44,461 nt of DNA from Treponema sp. (GTDB lineage: Bacteria > Spirochaetota > Spirochaetia > Treponematales > Treponemataceae): NCBI GenBank assembly GCA_017449265.1, contig JAFSJW010000082.1, forward strand, positions 1 through 44,461, written 5' to 3'. The number at the start of each line of letters is the position of its first letter. The stretch's first letter is position 1. Under the pieces are notes generated by a model. That model saw only the letters and a program-made list of their open reading frames with translations. It was not told the DNA's origin and made no database searches. Positions 6,471 through 14,445 of the stretch are shown piece after piece. The position numbers were made by a program, and so were the translations under genes.

Positions 6471-7679
6471 ATGGCAAAAGCAAAAGTACCTATGACTCTT
6501 CTTTGCGGGTATCTTGGAGCCGGAAAAACGACTTTATTGAACAGAGTCCTCACTAATCAGGAGGGATACAAGGTTGCGGTCATCGTGAATGACATTGGCG
6601 AGGTGAATGTTGACGCAAAGCTCATCGCTGACGGTGCAAAAATCACCGACACGAGCGACATTGTGCCGCTTACGAACGGCTGTATCTGCTGTACCCTCAA
6701 ATCTGCTCTGGCGCAGAACATAGAGAACCTTATCAAGACGGGAAAGTACGATTACATTATGATTGAGGCGAGCGGCGTGTGCGAACCAATGCCAATCGCG
6801 CAGGAGCTTGAGCTTATCAAAAACGGAAAGCTGGATAATGTTGTTGGCGTTGTGGATGCGGCTCGTCTTGTAGATGAGTTTGCGGGCGGTGATAAGCTTC
6901 TTGCAAAGGATACTATGGGCGAAGAGGATATTGAGAGCCTTCTTGTCCAGCAGATTGAGTTCTGCTCAACGCTCGTAATAAACAAAAAAGATTTGGTCAC
7001 TGAGGACGAATTTAAGAAAGTTCGCAAAGTGATTGAAGTCCTTCACCCTGGCGTAAAAATCATTGAAACAAGCCGTGGCGATGTTCCTGTGAAGGATATT
7101 CTGGCTACAGGTTCGTTCGATTTTGAGAAAGTGTATGCTTCTGCGGGCTGGTGCAAGCAGCTTGAAATTGGAGAGGTTGATGATGACGATGATGAGCATG
7201 ACGAGCATCATCACGAGGACCACGACCATGAAGGTCATCACCATGACCACGAAGAGCACGGACATGAGCATCATCATGAGCACAAGCACGAGGGGGACTC
7301 AGGTGCTGACGAGGATGAGTACGGAATAGGCACATTCATTTATTACAGAAGAAAGCCCTTCGACAGGGTAAAGCTTGACGAATACGCAAACAAGTGGCCT
7401 AGGAATATTATCCGCTGCAAAGGACTTTTGTGGTTCAGCGATGAGGAAGATATGGCATATGTTTTTGAAACATCAGGAAAGCAGATTCAGGCTGGATATT
7501 CAGGCCAGTGGATTGCATGTGCGCCTGAGAAAGAACAGAAAAAAATTCTTGCCGAGAATCCTCAGATTAAGGCTGACTGGGACGATAAGGTCGGCGATAG
7601 AATGGTAAAATTGTGTATTATTGGGCAAAATCTTGACAAGAAGGCAATTGCCGCTGACCTTGACAAGTGTCTTGCATAA
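6471..7679 (+). CDS. CobW/COG0523 GTPase metallochaperone with His-rich loop
   Basis: A 402-residue G3E-family GTPase. It has a P-loop at 13-20 (GYLGAGKT), the metal-binding CxCC (Cys71, Cys73, Cys74) and NKKD for guanine recognition. A very acidic His-rich loop lies at about 236-276, with more than fifteen histidines. The C-terminal CobW domain (YYRRKPFDRVKLDE, KGLLWF) follows. The family delivers metals, chiefly zinc, to client proteins in a GTP-driven way. Substrate is not fixed by sequence, but the His/Asp loop fits zinc or nickel. ATG 6471 is chosen over GTG 6444 because AGGAG lies just upstream and the P-loop then sits at the usual distance from the N-terminus. No metal transporter or Zur box is obvious nearby. 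Confidence 0.85.
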   Translation: MAKAKVPMTLLCGYLGAGKTTLLNRVLTNQEGYKVAVIVNDIGEVNVDAKLIADGAKITDTSDIVPLTNGCICCTLKSALAQNIENLIKTGKYDYIMIEASGVCEPMPIAQELELIKNGKLDNVVGVVDAARLVDEFAGGDKLLAKDTMGEEDIESLLVQQIEFCSTLVINKKDLVTEDEFKKVRKVIEVLHPGVKIIETSRGDVPVKDILATGSFDFEKVYASAGWCKQLEIGEVDDDDDEHDEHHHEDHDHEGHHHDHEEHGHEHHHEHKHEGDSGADEDEYGIGTFIYYRRKPFDRVKLDEYANKWPRNIIRCKGLLWFSDEEDMAYVFETSGKQIQAGYSGQWIACAPEKEQKKILAENPQIKADWDDKVGDRMVKLCIIGQNLDKKAIAADLDKCLA

Positions 7680-7689
7680 TAACAATAAT

Positions 7690-7727
7690 AGGGCTGTTCG
7701 GAAACTTCATTTTTCCAAACAGCTCTA
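7690..7727. repeat. Dispersed intergenic palindrome, copy 2
   Basis: Left arm AGGGCTGTTCGGAAA and right arm TTTCCAAACAGCTCT, with minor mismatches, followed by AATA. It lies between the COG0523 gene and the small secreted protein gene. Confidence 0.65.
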
Positions 7728-7749
7728 ATAGTAAAGACAGGAGGTTTTT

Positions 7750-8118
7750 ATGAGAAAGATTCTCTTTTTGGTTGCATCTCTGATTTTCTTTATTCCGGCT
7801 GCTTTTTCAGCTGATAAGAAAACTCCTTCGGTAACGCAAAAATCTTCATGCGAAGCCTGTGAAAATTTTCTGAATGATTATTCATTCGCAAAATACATCA
7901 AGGCGACTATTGTTGATGGAGCTTTTACAAAAACGATGTATGTTCGGGCAGGAGACATAAAGGGCTTCTCCGTGCAGGCGGACGGATTGGGAATCATATT
8001 CTCAAAAGATGCCGTTGAAGATGCCAGAGAGATTGCTTATGTTCCTTATGCGGCTTGCAAAGTGTTCGAGTATCGTACTGGCGTTCTTGTCCTGAGCGTG
8101 GATGCAAGTAAGCTCTAG
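7750..8118 (+). CDS. Small secreted protein of unknown function
   Basis: This 122-residue protein belongs to no family I recognise. Residues 1-20 form a signal peptide with a likely signal-peptidase I site after FSA, and there is no lipobox. The mature part has a C-E-A-C pair and a third cysteine near residue 104, then ends in a short hydrophobic strand-like stretch. A perfect AGGAGG site lies seven bases before the ATG, suggesting strong translation. It is convergent with the pseudouridine synthase gene: the two stop codons share the palindrome CTAG at 8115-8118. A periplasmic location is inferred. Confidence 0.7.
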   Translation: MRKILFLVASLIFFIPAAFSADKKTPSVTQKSSCEACENFLNDYSFAKYIKATIVDGAFTKTMYVRAGDIKGFSVQADGLGIIFSKDAVEDAREIAYVPYAACKVFEYRTGVLVLSVDASKL

Positions 8119-9053
8119 GTTTTCAGAGCCTCATTCTGTGGGGCTTCGCACACGACTATCATTGTTTTTCCTGTAATCGGATGGGGAAATTCCAGCTTTT
8201 TTGCGTGAAGGTAAATTCTGGCTGCTTTTTCTCCTCCGTAAAGCTCGTCTCCAAGAATCGGAAGCGCGATTGATGACAGGTGAACCCTAATTTGGTGCGT
8301 TCTTCCTGTAAGCGGTTTGCATTCAATCAGGAAACAGTCTTTTCCGTCTTTGCGGAGCTTTTTCATCACCAAAAAATCTGTTTTTGACTCAAGGCCGCCT
8401 TTGACATTGCCCCATTTTGCGCGCTGGCTTTTTCCGCTGATTCTTCCCATGCACATCGATACGCTGAATTTTTCCCCTTCTTTCAGCTCTTTCTCTGATG
8501 TTACGAGTGCCACATAAGTTTTTTTTGCGGTATGGTTTTCAAACATAGAATGGCAGTTTTTGTTCGCGGCGCGCGACTTTGTGAACAAAATTACGCCGCT
8601 TGTCTCGCGGTCAAGACGGTGCATTATTCCGGCGTAAGGAGGATTTTTTAGCTCAGGATTTTTTTTGTGCAAGTACCGTATGACAGCTGCATGGAGATTG
8701 TCTCTGGAAGCGGTTATGCCGGCTTCGGTCGGAAAAAATGCAGGCTTGTTCACCACGATTATAGATTCGTCCTCAAACAGAACATCTTTTTTTGTAAGCT
8801 CAAACGATATATCATCGGGGGCTTTCTCAAAGAAGAGCTTTTCTTCATCAATCCGTACGGAAACGGAAGTCCCTGGGTAAAGGATGAATGATGGAACAAA
8901 AATCGGCTTTGAGTTGATTATGATGTTTCCGGAGATAATCAGCCGCCTTATTTTTGAATTTGAGATTTCTTTCTGGAGCTTTTTCGGAAGCTCTTTTCTG
9001 AGCATTTCATCAAGACGCTCTTTTGTCAGGCTTTTTAAAATATAATTTGTCAT
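8115..9053 (-). CDS. RluA-family pseudouridine synthase
   Basis: The 312-residue protein should isomerise uridine to pseudouridine in RNA, most likely 23S rRNA. An S4-like RNA-binding domain occupies about residues 11-70. The catalytic motif HRLDRETSG lies at 145-153 with Asp148 as the catalytic residue, and the C-terminal GRTHQIRVHL segment is the other family signature. The S4 plus RluA layout fits RluC or RluD rather than the shorter RluA, but the target site cannot be decided from sequence alone. It is a single-gene unit, convergent with the small secreted protein gene (four-base overlap) and divergent from the dehydrogenase gene. Confidence 0.85.
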   Translation of the reverse strand: MTNYILKSLTKERLDEMLRKELPKKLQKEISNSKIRRLIISGNIIINSKPIFVPSFILYPGTSVSVRIDEEKLFFEKAPDDISFELTKKDVLFEDESIIVVNKPAFFPTEAGITASRDNLHAAVIRYLHKKNPELKNPPYAGIMHRLDRETSGVILFTKSRAANKNCHSMFENHTAKKTYVALVTSEKELKEGEKFSVSMCMGRISGKSQRAKWGNVKGGLESKTDFLVMKKLRKDGKDCFLIECKPLTGRTHQIRVHLSSIALPILGDELYGGEKAARIYLHAKKLEFPHPITGKTMIVVCEAPQNEALKT

Positions 9054-9091
9054 TTTTTATTTTCTTGCTACACTTTATATAAAAAATCAGT

Positions 9092-9097
9092 TATAAT
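9092..9097 (+). promoter_or_regulatory. Consensus -10 box upstream of the dehydrogenase
   Basis: TATAAT at 9092-9097 with only a weak -35 (CTACAC 18 bases upstream). It predicts a leader of about 60 bases to ATG 9164, which has GGGGAG at a workable distance. Confidence 0.35.
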
Positions 9098-9163
9098 TAT
9101 AAAGAATCCTTTAGGAAATGAATAGTTTTGAGAAAAATGCTGGTATAGGGGAGTAATAGCAGT

Positions 9164-10204
9164 ATGGAGAATCAAACAAATATTGTACGCGTCGCTTGTT
9201 TCAGTGCTAGGGAATACGATGAGCATTTTATTCAGGAAGCTGCGGCTCTTCCTGAATTTGCTGATGTTAAATTTTCATTTGACTTTTTTTCGGACAGGCT
9301 TTTAGCCAGCACTGCAATACTTGCTAAAAATCATGAGGCCGTTTGTCTTTATCTGAACGATGAGGTGAATGTTGAAGTTGCTAATTTGCTGCACGAGCTG
9401 GGGGTGAGGGTTATTGCGCTTCGCTCTCGGAGCTACAATTACATAAACCTGAACGCGCTTGCAGGAAGAATATCAGTCGTTCATATTTCCGACTACAATT
9501 CTCATGCTATTGCTGAGTTCTCAATAGCGTTGCTTCAGGCATTGAACAGAAAAATCTACAAGTCATACGCCAGAAGCCGCGAGGGAAACTTTAGCCTTGA
9601 CGGGCTTGTTGGCGGCGATATTTACGGAAAAACCGTCGGAATTATCGGTGTCGGAAAAGTCGGAAAGAATGTGGCTGAGATTTACAAAGGGTTCGGTGCT
9701 AAAGTCCTTCTGAACGATATGAATCAGGATGATGTTTTTGCTCAGAAAGTCGGCGCGAATTATGTAAACCTTGAGGAGCTTTTCAAGCAGGCTGATTATA
9801 TCTCGCTTCACTGTCCTCTTACGCAGGAAACGCGCCATATCATCAATTCCAGCAGCCTTTCCCTTATGAAGAATGATGTGGAAATCGTGAACACTTGCCG
9901 CGAGGAGCTTTTTGACCCGAAGGTTGTTTGCGACGCGCTCATCTCAGGAAGAATACGCGGCGTTGCGGTGGATGTTTTCCGGGAGTATGACCATAATTCG
10001 TACAGGAATCTTGATGAGAATTCGGTGCTTGACGAGAATGTTACTAAAATGTCGCAGCTTCCGAATGTTGTGCTGACTTATCATCAGGCATACCTTACGG
10101 AGAATAACTATCGTGGCATAATGAAGACTACGCTGAAAAATATTGTTGCCATATTGAACGGAGAGGAGACTCCTGACGAAGTTTCCGCCGTTCCGAAGAA
10201 TTAG
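9164..10204 (+). CDS. D-lactate dehydrogenase-like D-2-hydroxyacid dehydrogenase
   Basis: The 346-residue NAD-dependent enzyme should reduce a 2-oxoacid such as pyruvate to the D-hydroxyacid, regenerating NAD+. The nucleotide-binding motif GVGKVG is at 162-167. The segment around THR-type catalysis keeps Arg (in NTCREEL), VDVF and the catalytic His in LTYHQAYLTE, which closely resembles the TGHQAFLT segment of E. coli LdhA. The usual NTSRGG is changed to NTCREE, so the two glycines after the arginine are lost; its effect on activity is unclear. GGGGAG lies ten bases upstream of ATG. It fits fermentative metabolism together with PflA further along. Confidence 0.8.
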   Translation: MENQTNIVRVACFSAREYDEHFIQEAAALPEFADVKFSFDFFSDRLLASTAILAKNHEAVCLYLNDEVNVEVANLLHELGVRVIALRSRSYNYINLNALAGRISVVHISDYNSHAIAEFSIALLQALNRKIYKSYARSREGNFSLDGLVGGDIYGKTVGIIGVGKVGKNVAEIYKGFGAKVLLNDMNQDDVFAQKVGANYVNLEELFKQADYISLHCPLTQETRHIINSSSLSLMKNDVEIVNTCREELFDPKVVCDALISGRIRGVAVDVFREYDHNSYRNLDENSVLDENVTKMSQLPNVVLTYHQAYLTENNYRGIMKTTLKNIVAILNGEETPDEVSAVPKN

Positions 10205-10218
10205 ATTCCTAACCTGCG

Positions 10219-12495
10219 CTATTTTCTGAGGTATGTGTTTTCAAAATCGCCCACTGAAATCGGGCGCGAGAAATAATATCCTTGGAAAATATCGCAGCCC
10301 ACCTTGTTAAGAAACTCAACTTGCTGCTCAGATTCAACGCCTTCCGTAACGACTTTCATTCCAAGCTCTTTTGCAAGACTGATGATTTTCTGAAGGATTA
10401 TCATACTTTTATCGTCATGCTTTGACTTTTGTAGGAAAGCCATATCGACTTTGAGAACATCTGCATTTATGTCCTTGAGCATATTCAGGCTGGAATAACC
10501 GCTTCCAAAATCATCAATCTCTACGGCAAAGCCAAAGTCACGGAGCTTGTCTATCAGGGCGATTTGGTTTTCAAAATCCTGCATGATTGCGGTTTCTGTT
10601 ATCTCAAGGTTCAGGTTCCGCGGTAAGATTCCGAATTCCCTGACGAGGCTGGTGAATGTGTCGTAAATGTTGACAAGGAAGAAATCTTTCGGCGATATGT
10701 TGACTGAAATGTAGAGGTGCGTCAGCCCGTGTTTCTGCCAGTCAGATAGTTTCTTGCAGGCGCAACGCCAGATGTACTGGTCAACTCGGCTGACCATTCC
10801 GTTCTTTTCGATTGCAGTTATGAAATCGGACGGCAGAATCTCGCCTTTTTCCGGGTGATGCCAGCGCACGAGTGCCTCCGAGCCAAGAATCTCGCCCTTT
10901 GCGTTGAACTGAGGCTGCAAGTACATATAAAGCTCATTGCGCTTTATTGCGAACGGAAGCTCGTTCATAAGTGTCTGCTGATGCAAGGCTGCTTCCCTGA
11001 GTCTTTTGTCGTAGAATGCGATTCTTTGCGTGTACTGACCTTTTATTGTGCTGAGCGCAAGAAAAGCCCTGTCGCACATGAACGATACCGGAATGTTCCT
11101 GTCTGTTATCTCGTATACTCCGATATGGCATATAATCTGGTATGTCATGCTGTCAAAGTGGTCAAACACATTGAGAGGCCCGTTGATGAAATTTTCTTCC
11201 TTGAAATGAGCTTTTGGCATAAGAATTGCGAATTTATCGTTGTTAATCCTTGCGTAAATATTACCCACAGAAGCTCTGTTTCTGAGTTCGGAGGCTATTT
11301 TTGTAAGAATCATGTCTCCGTGGTCCGTTCCGTAGATGTCGTTCACGAGCTTGAAATTCGCAAGGTCAGAGACTATTAGGTAATACGGCGTGTCAGGATT
11401 GCGCTCCAGCATTGCAGAAACTTTGTTGAAAAAATAGTCACGGTTGTAAATTCCTGTGAGCTTGTCCCTTGTGGCAAGAATATGCTCGCGCTCATACCGC
11501 TCGATTTCTGGTGTTATGTCGGAAATTCTGTAATAGCTTCCGAGAAGGGTGTTTTCTTTGTCACGGAAAAGATGAAAATCAATGTGGTAATAGAAATTCT
11601 TTTTCCTTCCCGGATAAATATAATCTTCGGAAAAATCATGGTGTGGGAAAGCGTCGCGCTCTTTGAGCCATGATTTTATGACCGGGGAGGCGAACAATGT
11701 TTTTTCATCGGAGGCAGTGAGCCTTTTTATGAAATCGTTCATGTAAAGGACTTTTTTTTCGTTGTCAAAAATGATAAGACCAAAATCTATTGAGTTTGTT
11801 ACGAGACTCAGAGTTTTGTTCATAAACATTTTCTTTGTGAACACGAATGGCAGATAGTAGAAGCAGAATCCGGTGAAAACATGGAGCATGACCGAAAAAT
11901 CAACCGGGAGGTCAAAAATCTTGTAGAGAATGTTTCCTATGCCAATCAGGATTATTATTGCGATTATAGGGACATACTTAGGACGGTACATTTCGGGCGA
12001 GAGTGCCAGCGCGCGAAGAAGAAAAAGTAAGCTTATTCCTGCCACGGAATAGACATAAATCAAGTGGACTATATAAAACAGGTTTACTGTGTGATTGAAA
12101 AAAACTTCTCCGTGGAAAGTTACCATGTACACATCGAATGCGTGGTAACCGAATACATTCAAAAACATAGACACGGTATCAAAAAAAGCCATTCCGAGAA
12201 GGATGTTGCTTGAAAATCCGTCCTCTTTCTTGATTTTTCCGAATTCAAGGCAGAAGTAGAACAGGCAGCTTACGAGCCAGTCGAACGCCGAGAAATAGAA
12301 GGCGAACGCAAGCAGTGCCTGATTGCGCGTGGAGGCGTAGTTTATTGCCATGTTCGCAACGATACAAGCGATGACCGAGAGAAAGAAAGGCCTTAGTTTT
12401 TTTAATTTTTTGTCATTTTCTTTGAAAGTAAAGACAAAAAAGAACAACGGCACGAAAGAAACGGCTAGTAAGCAGAGAAAAAAAATTAATTTCAT
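10219..12495 (-). CDS. Membrane EAL phosphodiesterase with degenerate GGDEF domain
   Basis: The 758-residue protein should hydrolyse cyclic di-GMP. Seven hydrophobic helices fill residues 1-222, resembling the N-terminal 7TM sensor module of histidine kinases. A PAS-like domain follows at about 230-330, then a GGDEF-fold domain at about 335-495, where the active-site motif reads NNDKF (418-422) instead of GGDEF. It therefore should not synthesise c-di-GMP. The EAL domain (about 510-755) is complete: EAL at 540-542, LEITET, DDFGSGYSS, KVDM, EGVE and FQGYYFSRP. The decayed GGDEF may bind GTP or act as a structural input. It is transcribed alone or after the ABC genes; a TATAAT on this strand lies at 12588-12593. 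Confidence 0.85.
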   Translation of the reverse strand: MKLIFFLCLLAVSFVPLFFFVFTFKENDKKLKKLRPFFLSVIACIVANMAINYASTRNQALLAFAFYFSAFDWLVSCLFYFCLEFGKIKKEDGFSSNILLGMAFFDTVSMFLNVFGYHAFDVYMVTFHGEVFFNHTVNLFYIVHLIYVYSVAGISLLFLLRALALSPEMYRPKYVPIIAIIILIGIGNILYKIFDLPVDFSVMLHVFTGFCFYYLPFVFTKKMFMNKTLSLVTNSIDFGLIIFDNEKKVLYMNDFIKRLTASDEKTLFASPVIKSWLKERDAFPHHDFSEDYIYPGRKKNFYYHIDFHLFRDKENTLLGSYYRISDITPEIERYEREHILATRDKLTGIYNRDYFFNKVSAMLERNPDTPYYLIVSDLANFKLVNDIYGTDHGDMILTKIASELRNRASVGNIYARINNDKFAILMPKAHFKEENFINGPLNVFDHFDSMTYQIICHIGVYEITDRNIPVSFMCDRAFLALSTIKGQYTQRIAFYDKRLREAALHQQTLMNELPFAIKRNELYMYLQPQFNAKGEILGSEALVRWHHPEKGEILPSDFITAIEKNGMVSRVDQYIWRCACKKLSDWQKHGLTHLYISVNISPKDFFLVNIYDTFTSLVREFGILPRNLNLEITETAIMQDFENQIALIDKLRDFGFAVEIDDFGSGYSSLNMLKDINADVLKVDMAFLQKSKHDDKSMIILQKIISLAKELGMKVVTEGVESEQQVEFLNKVGCDIFQGYYFSRPISVGDFENTYLRK

Positions 12496-12599
12496 AAGTA
12501 CTTCAAAATGATTTGCGGCGTTCTGCCGCAGAAATCGGGCAATGGCAAAAACATAGGGTTTTAGAGATGCCCTTAACGTTTTTCTTAATTATATCACAT

Positions 12600-13370
12600 T
12601 TAGATTGAAAAAGAAATCGTTTCTTTTTTTGAAATTGTTACTCCGAACACGCTCTCAATTATTTTTGATTCCAGAATTTCTTCAGGTGAGCCGAATTTTC
12701 TCACCCGACCTTGCTCCATGACGGCGATGTTGTCAGAAAGCTCCAGTGCAAGCGTGATGTCATGGATAACGATGATTACTGTCTTTTCGATTTCCTTTAG
12801 TTTTTGTGAAAGTTCCAGCTGCTCTCTTATGTCAAGGAAAGTGAACGGCTCGTCAAGGACAAGGACGGGGGAATCTTGGGCAAGTGCCATCGCTATGAAC
12901 GCGCGCTGCCTTTGACCCGCGCTCAGGTTCCGCACATTTTTGTTGCGGAGCTGGGTGATATTCATTTTTTCCATTGCCTCACAAGCCTTTTTCTCGTCGG
13001 TCTTAGAGTAATTCTGGAAAAAAAAGCTGTTTGTATGCGGAAATCGTCCGTGCAGAACAAGATTTTTCGTAATTATGTCAGGAATTCCTGCTGTCTGCGA
13101 GACGAATGATATTGTTCTTGCCCGCTCTTTTTTTGTCATCGAAGAAAGTGGCTTTCCTGAGATTGTGATTTCGCCGCTCCAAGGATTTTTTATTCCTGAG
13201 AGGAGCTTTAAGAGCGTTGTCTTTCCGCTTCCGTTCGGTCCCAGAATTGCGGTGGTGCTTTTTTCTGGAATTGAAAGAAAAGGCACGGAAAGAAACGGCT
13301 CTATGTTTTTTTTCTGCGCGTAAGGCTCGTATCCGAACGAAATGTCTTTAAGTGTGATTGTTCCGCTCAT
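12600..13370 (-). CDS. ABC transporter ATP-binding protein, FecE/BtuD type
   Basis: The 256-residue ATPase should power an importer of iron complexes, haem or cobalamin. Walker A reads GPNGSGKTT, the signature is LSAGQRQR (the usual LSGGQ with Ala for Gly), Walker B is VLVLDEP, and the switch His is in VIVIHD. Its ATG overlaps the stop of the permease gene by four bases (ATGA), so the two are translationally coupled. No substrate-binding protein gene is next to the pair, so the ligand cannot be assigned. Confidence 0.85.
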   Translation of the reverse strand: MSGTITLKDISFGYEPYAQKKNIEPFLSVPFLSIPEKSTTAILGPNGSGKTTLLKLLSGIKNPWSGEITISGKPLSSMTKKERARTISFVSQTAGIPDIITKNLVLHGRFPHTNSFFFQNYSKTDEKKACEAMEKMNITQLRNKNVRNLSAGQRQRAFIAMALAQDSPVLVLDEPFTFLDIREQLELSQKLKEIEKTVIIVIHDITLALELSDNIAVMEQGRVRKFGSPEEILESKIIESVFGVTISKKETISFSI

Positions 13371-14350
13371 TCCTGCCTGAGCCTCCTTTCCCTGACGAGC
13401 AGGAAAAAGAAGTAGGGGCCGCCTATGGCAGAAAGAAAAATTCCGGACGGAATTTCATGCGGGCCGAGCCTTGACACTGTGTCGCACACAAGAACCAGAA
13501 TTGAGCCTGAGACTGCCGTTAGCGGAAGGAGCTTTTTCATTTCGTTTCCGCCAAGAATCATTCTGCATGAGTGCGGCACAATAAGACCCACAAAGCCTAT
13601 CGTCCCCGCGAATGAGATTGCGCTTCCGCACAGAAGGGATGATAGAATCAGTACTAAAAAACGCATTTTTTCAACATCAAGTCCCAGGGACAAGGCTGCT
13701 TCGTCTCCGATTGAAAGAATCTCAATTCTGTTTCTGAGGATGAACGCTACCGAAAGCGAAGCCAATATTACTATTCCAGCCGGTAAGATTATATTCATTT
13801 GGACTCCGCTCAAAGAGCCTATTCTGAACGAATTGCGCGAGAATACGGAAGTGGGCGAGAACACGGTGATTGCATCCGCCACCGCCGTAAGGAATGCGTT
13901 CATTGCGACTCCTGAAAGAATGATTGAATGTTTTGATGAGCCGGCTTTTTTCCCTAGCGCGACGACTGCAATTAGCGTTGCGAATGCCCCTGAAAACGCT
14001 GCGAGCGGGAAAAGGGCGAAACTTCCCGGAAGAAGCGCGCTGAAAAGAACTACCGTAAGTGAAGCTCCCGAGTTCATGGAAAGAACATTCGGCGAGCCAA
14101 GCGGGTTGTGAAGTACGCTCTGGATTAAAAGACCCGAGACTGCGAGCGCGGAGCCGCACAAAACAGCTCCCAGCGTCCGTGGAATCCGTATGAACCGCAT
14201 GATTCTGTATGAAGCTGACGATTTGTCTTCCAGAATGGTGAGAATTTCTGTGGGGCGCACTTTGACCGCCCCCGAACAAAGGGAGAGAAGCACAAGAAGG
14301 AGAAGCGCGCAAATTGAAAAAATCATTACGAAGGAAAAATTTTTTTTCAT
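13367..14350 (-). CDS. FecCD/BtuC-family permease
   Basis: A 327-residue membrane protein of eight to ten hydrophobic helices, the inner-membrane channel of a type II ABC importer for siderophore-iron, haem or vitamin B12. Family signatures include RIPRTLGAVLCGSALAVSG, QSVLHNPLGSPNVLSMNSGA, GFVGLIVPHSCRMI and the EIPSGIFLSAIGGPYFFFLL end. It is the first gene of a two-gene unit with the ATPase. Upstream on this strand, TATTAT at 14368-14373 could serve as its -10 box. Confidence 0.85.
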   Translation of the reverse strand: MKKNFSFVMIFSICALLLLVLLSLCSGAVKVRPTEILTILEDKSSASYRIMRFIRIPRTLGAVLCGSALAVSGLLIQSVLHNPLGSPNVLSMNSGASLTVVLFSALLPGSFALFPLAAFSGAFATLIAVVALGKKAGSSKHSIILSGVAMNAFLTAVADAITVFSPTSVFSRNSFRIGSLSGVQMNIILPAGIVILASLSVAFILRNRIEILSIGDEAALSLGLDVEKMRFLVLILSSLLCGSAISFAGTIGFVGLIVPHSCRMILGGNEMKKLLPLTAVSGSILVLVCDTVSRLGPHEIPSGIFLSAIGGPYFFFLLVRERRLRQE

Positions 14351-14410
14351 TATTTTGACTTTCTGGTATAATAGCCTTAATTTGCGCCGTGTAAAAGTGG
14401 CTTTGTGAAT

Positions 14411-14439
14411 TTGCGAATCTGCTTATTCTGATTTATTAT
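14411..14439 (+). promoter_or_regulatory. Promoter for leaderless chemoreceptor transcript
   Basis: TTGCGA at 14411-14416, 17-base spacer, TATTAT at 14434-14439. A start seven bases downstream is the A of ATG 14446, and there is no Shine-Dalgarno site. Confidence 0.5.
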
Positions 14440-14445
14440 ATAAGT

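Noticed and set aside
8115..8118. Shared CTAG stop palindrome between convergent genes as a regulatory device
   Set aside because: Four-base convergent overlaps are common in compact genomes (also at 17716-17719); nothing else supports regulation.
12514..12530. Short hairpin TGCGGC/GCCGCA upstream of the EAL gene
   Set aside because: Too short and without a U tract; no clear role as terminator or operator.
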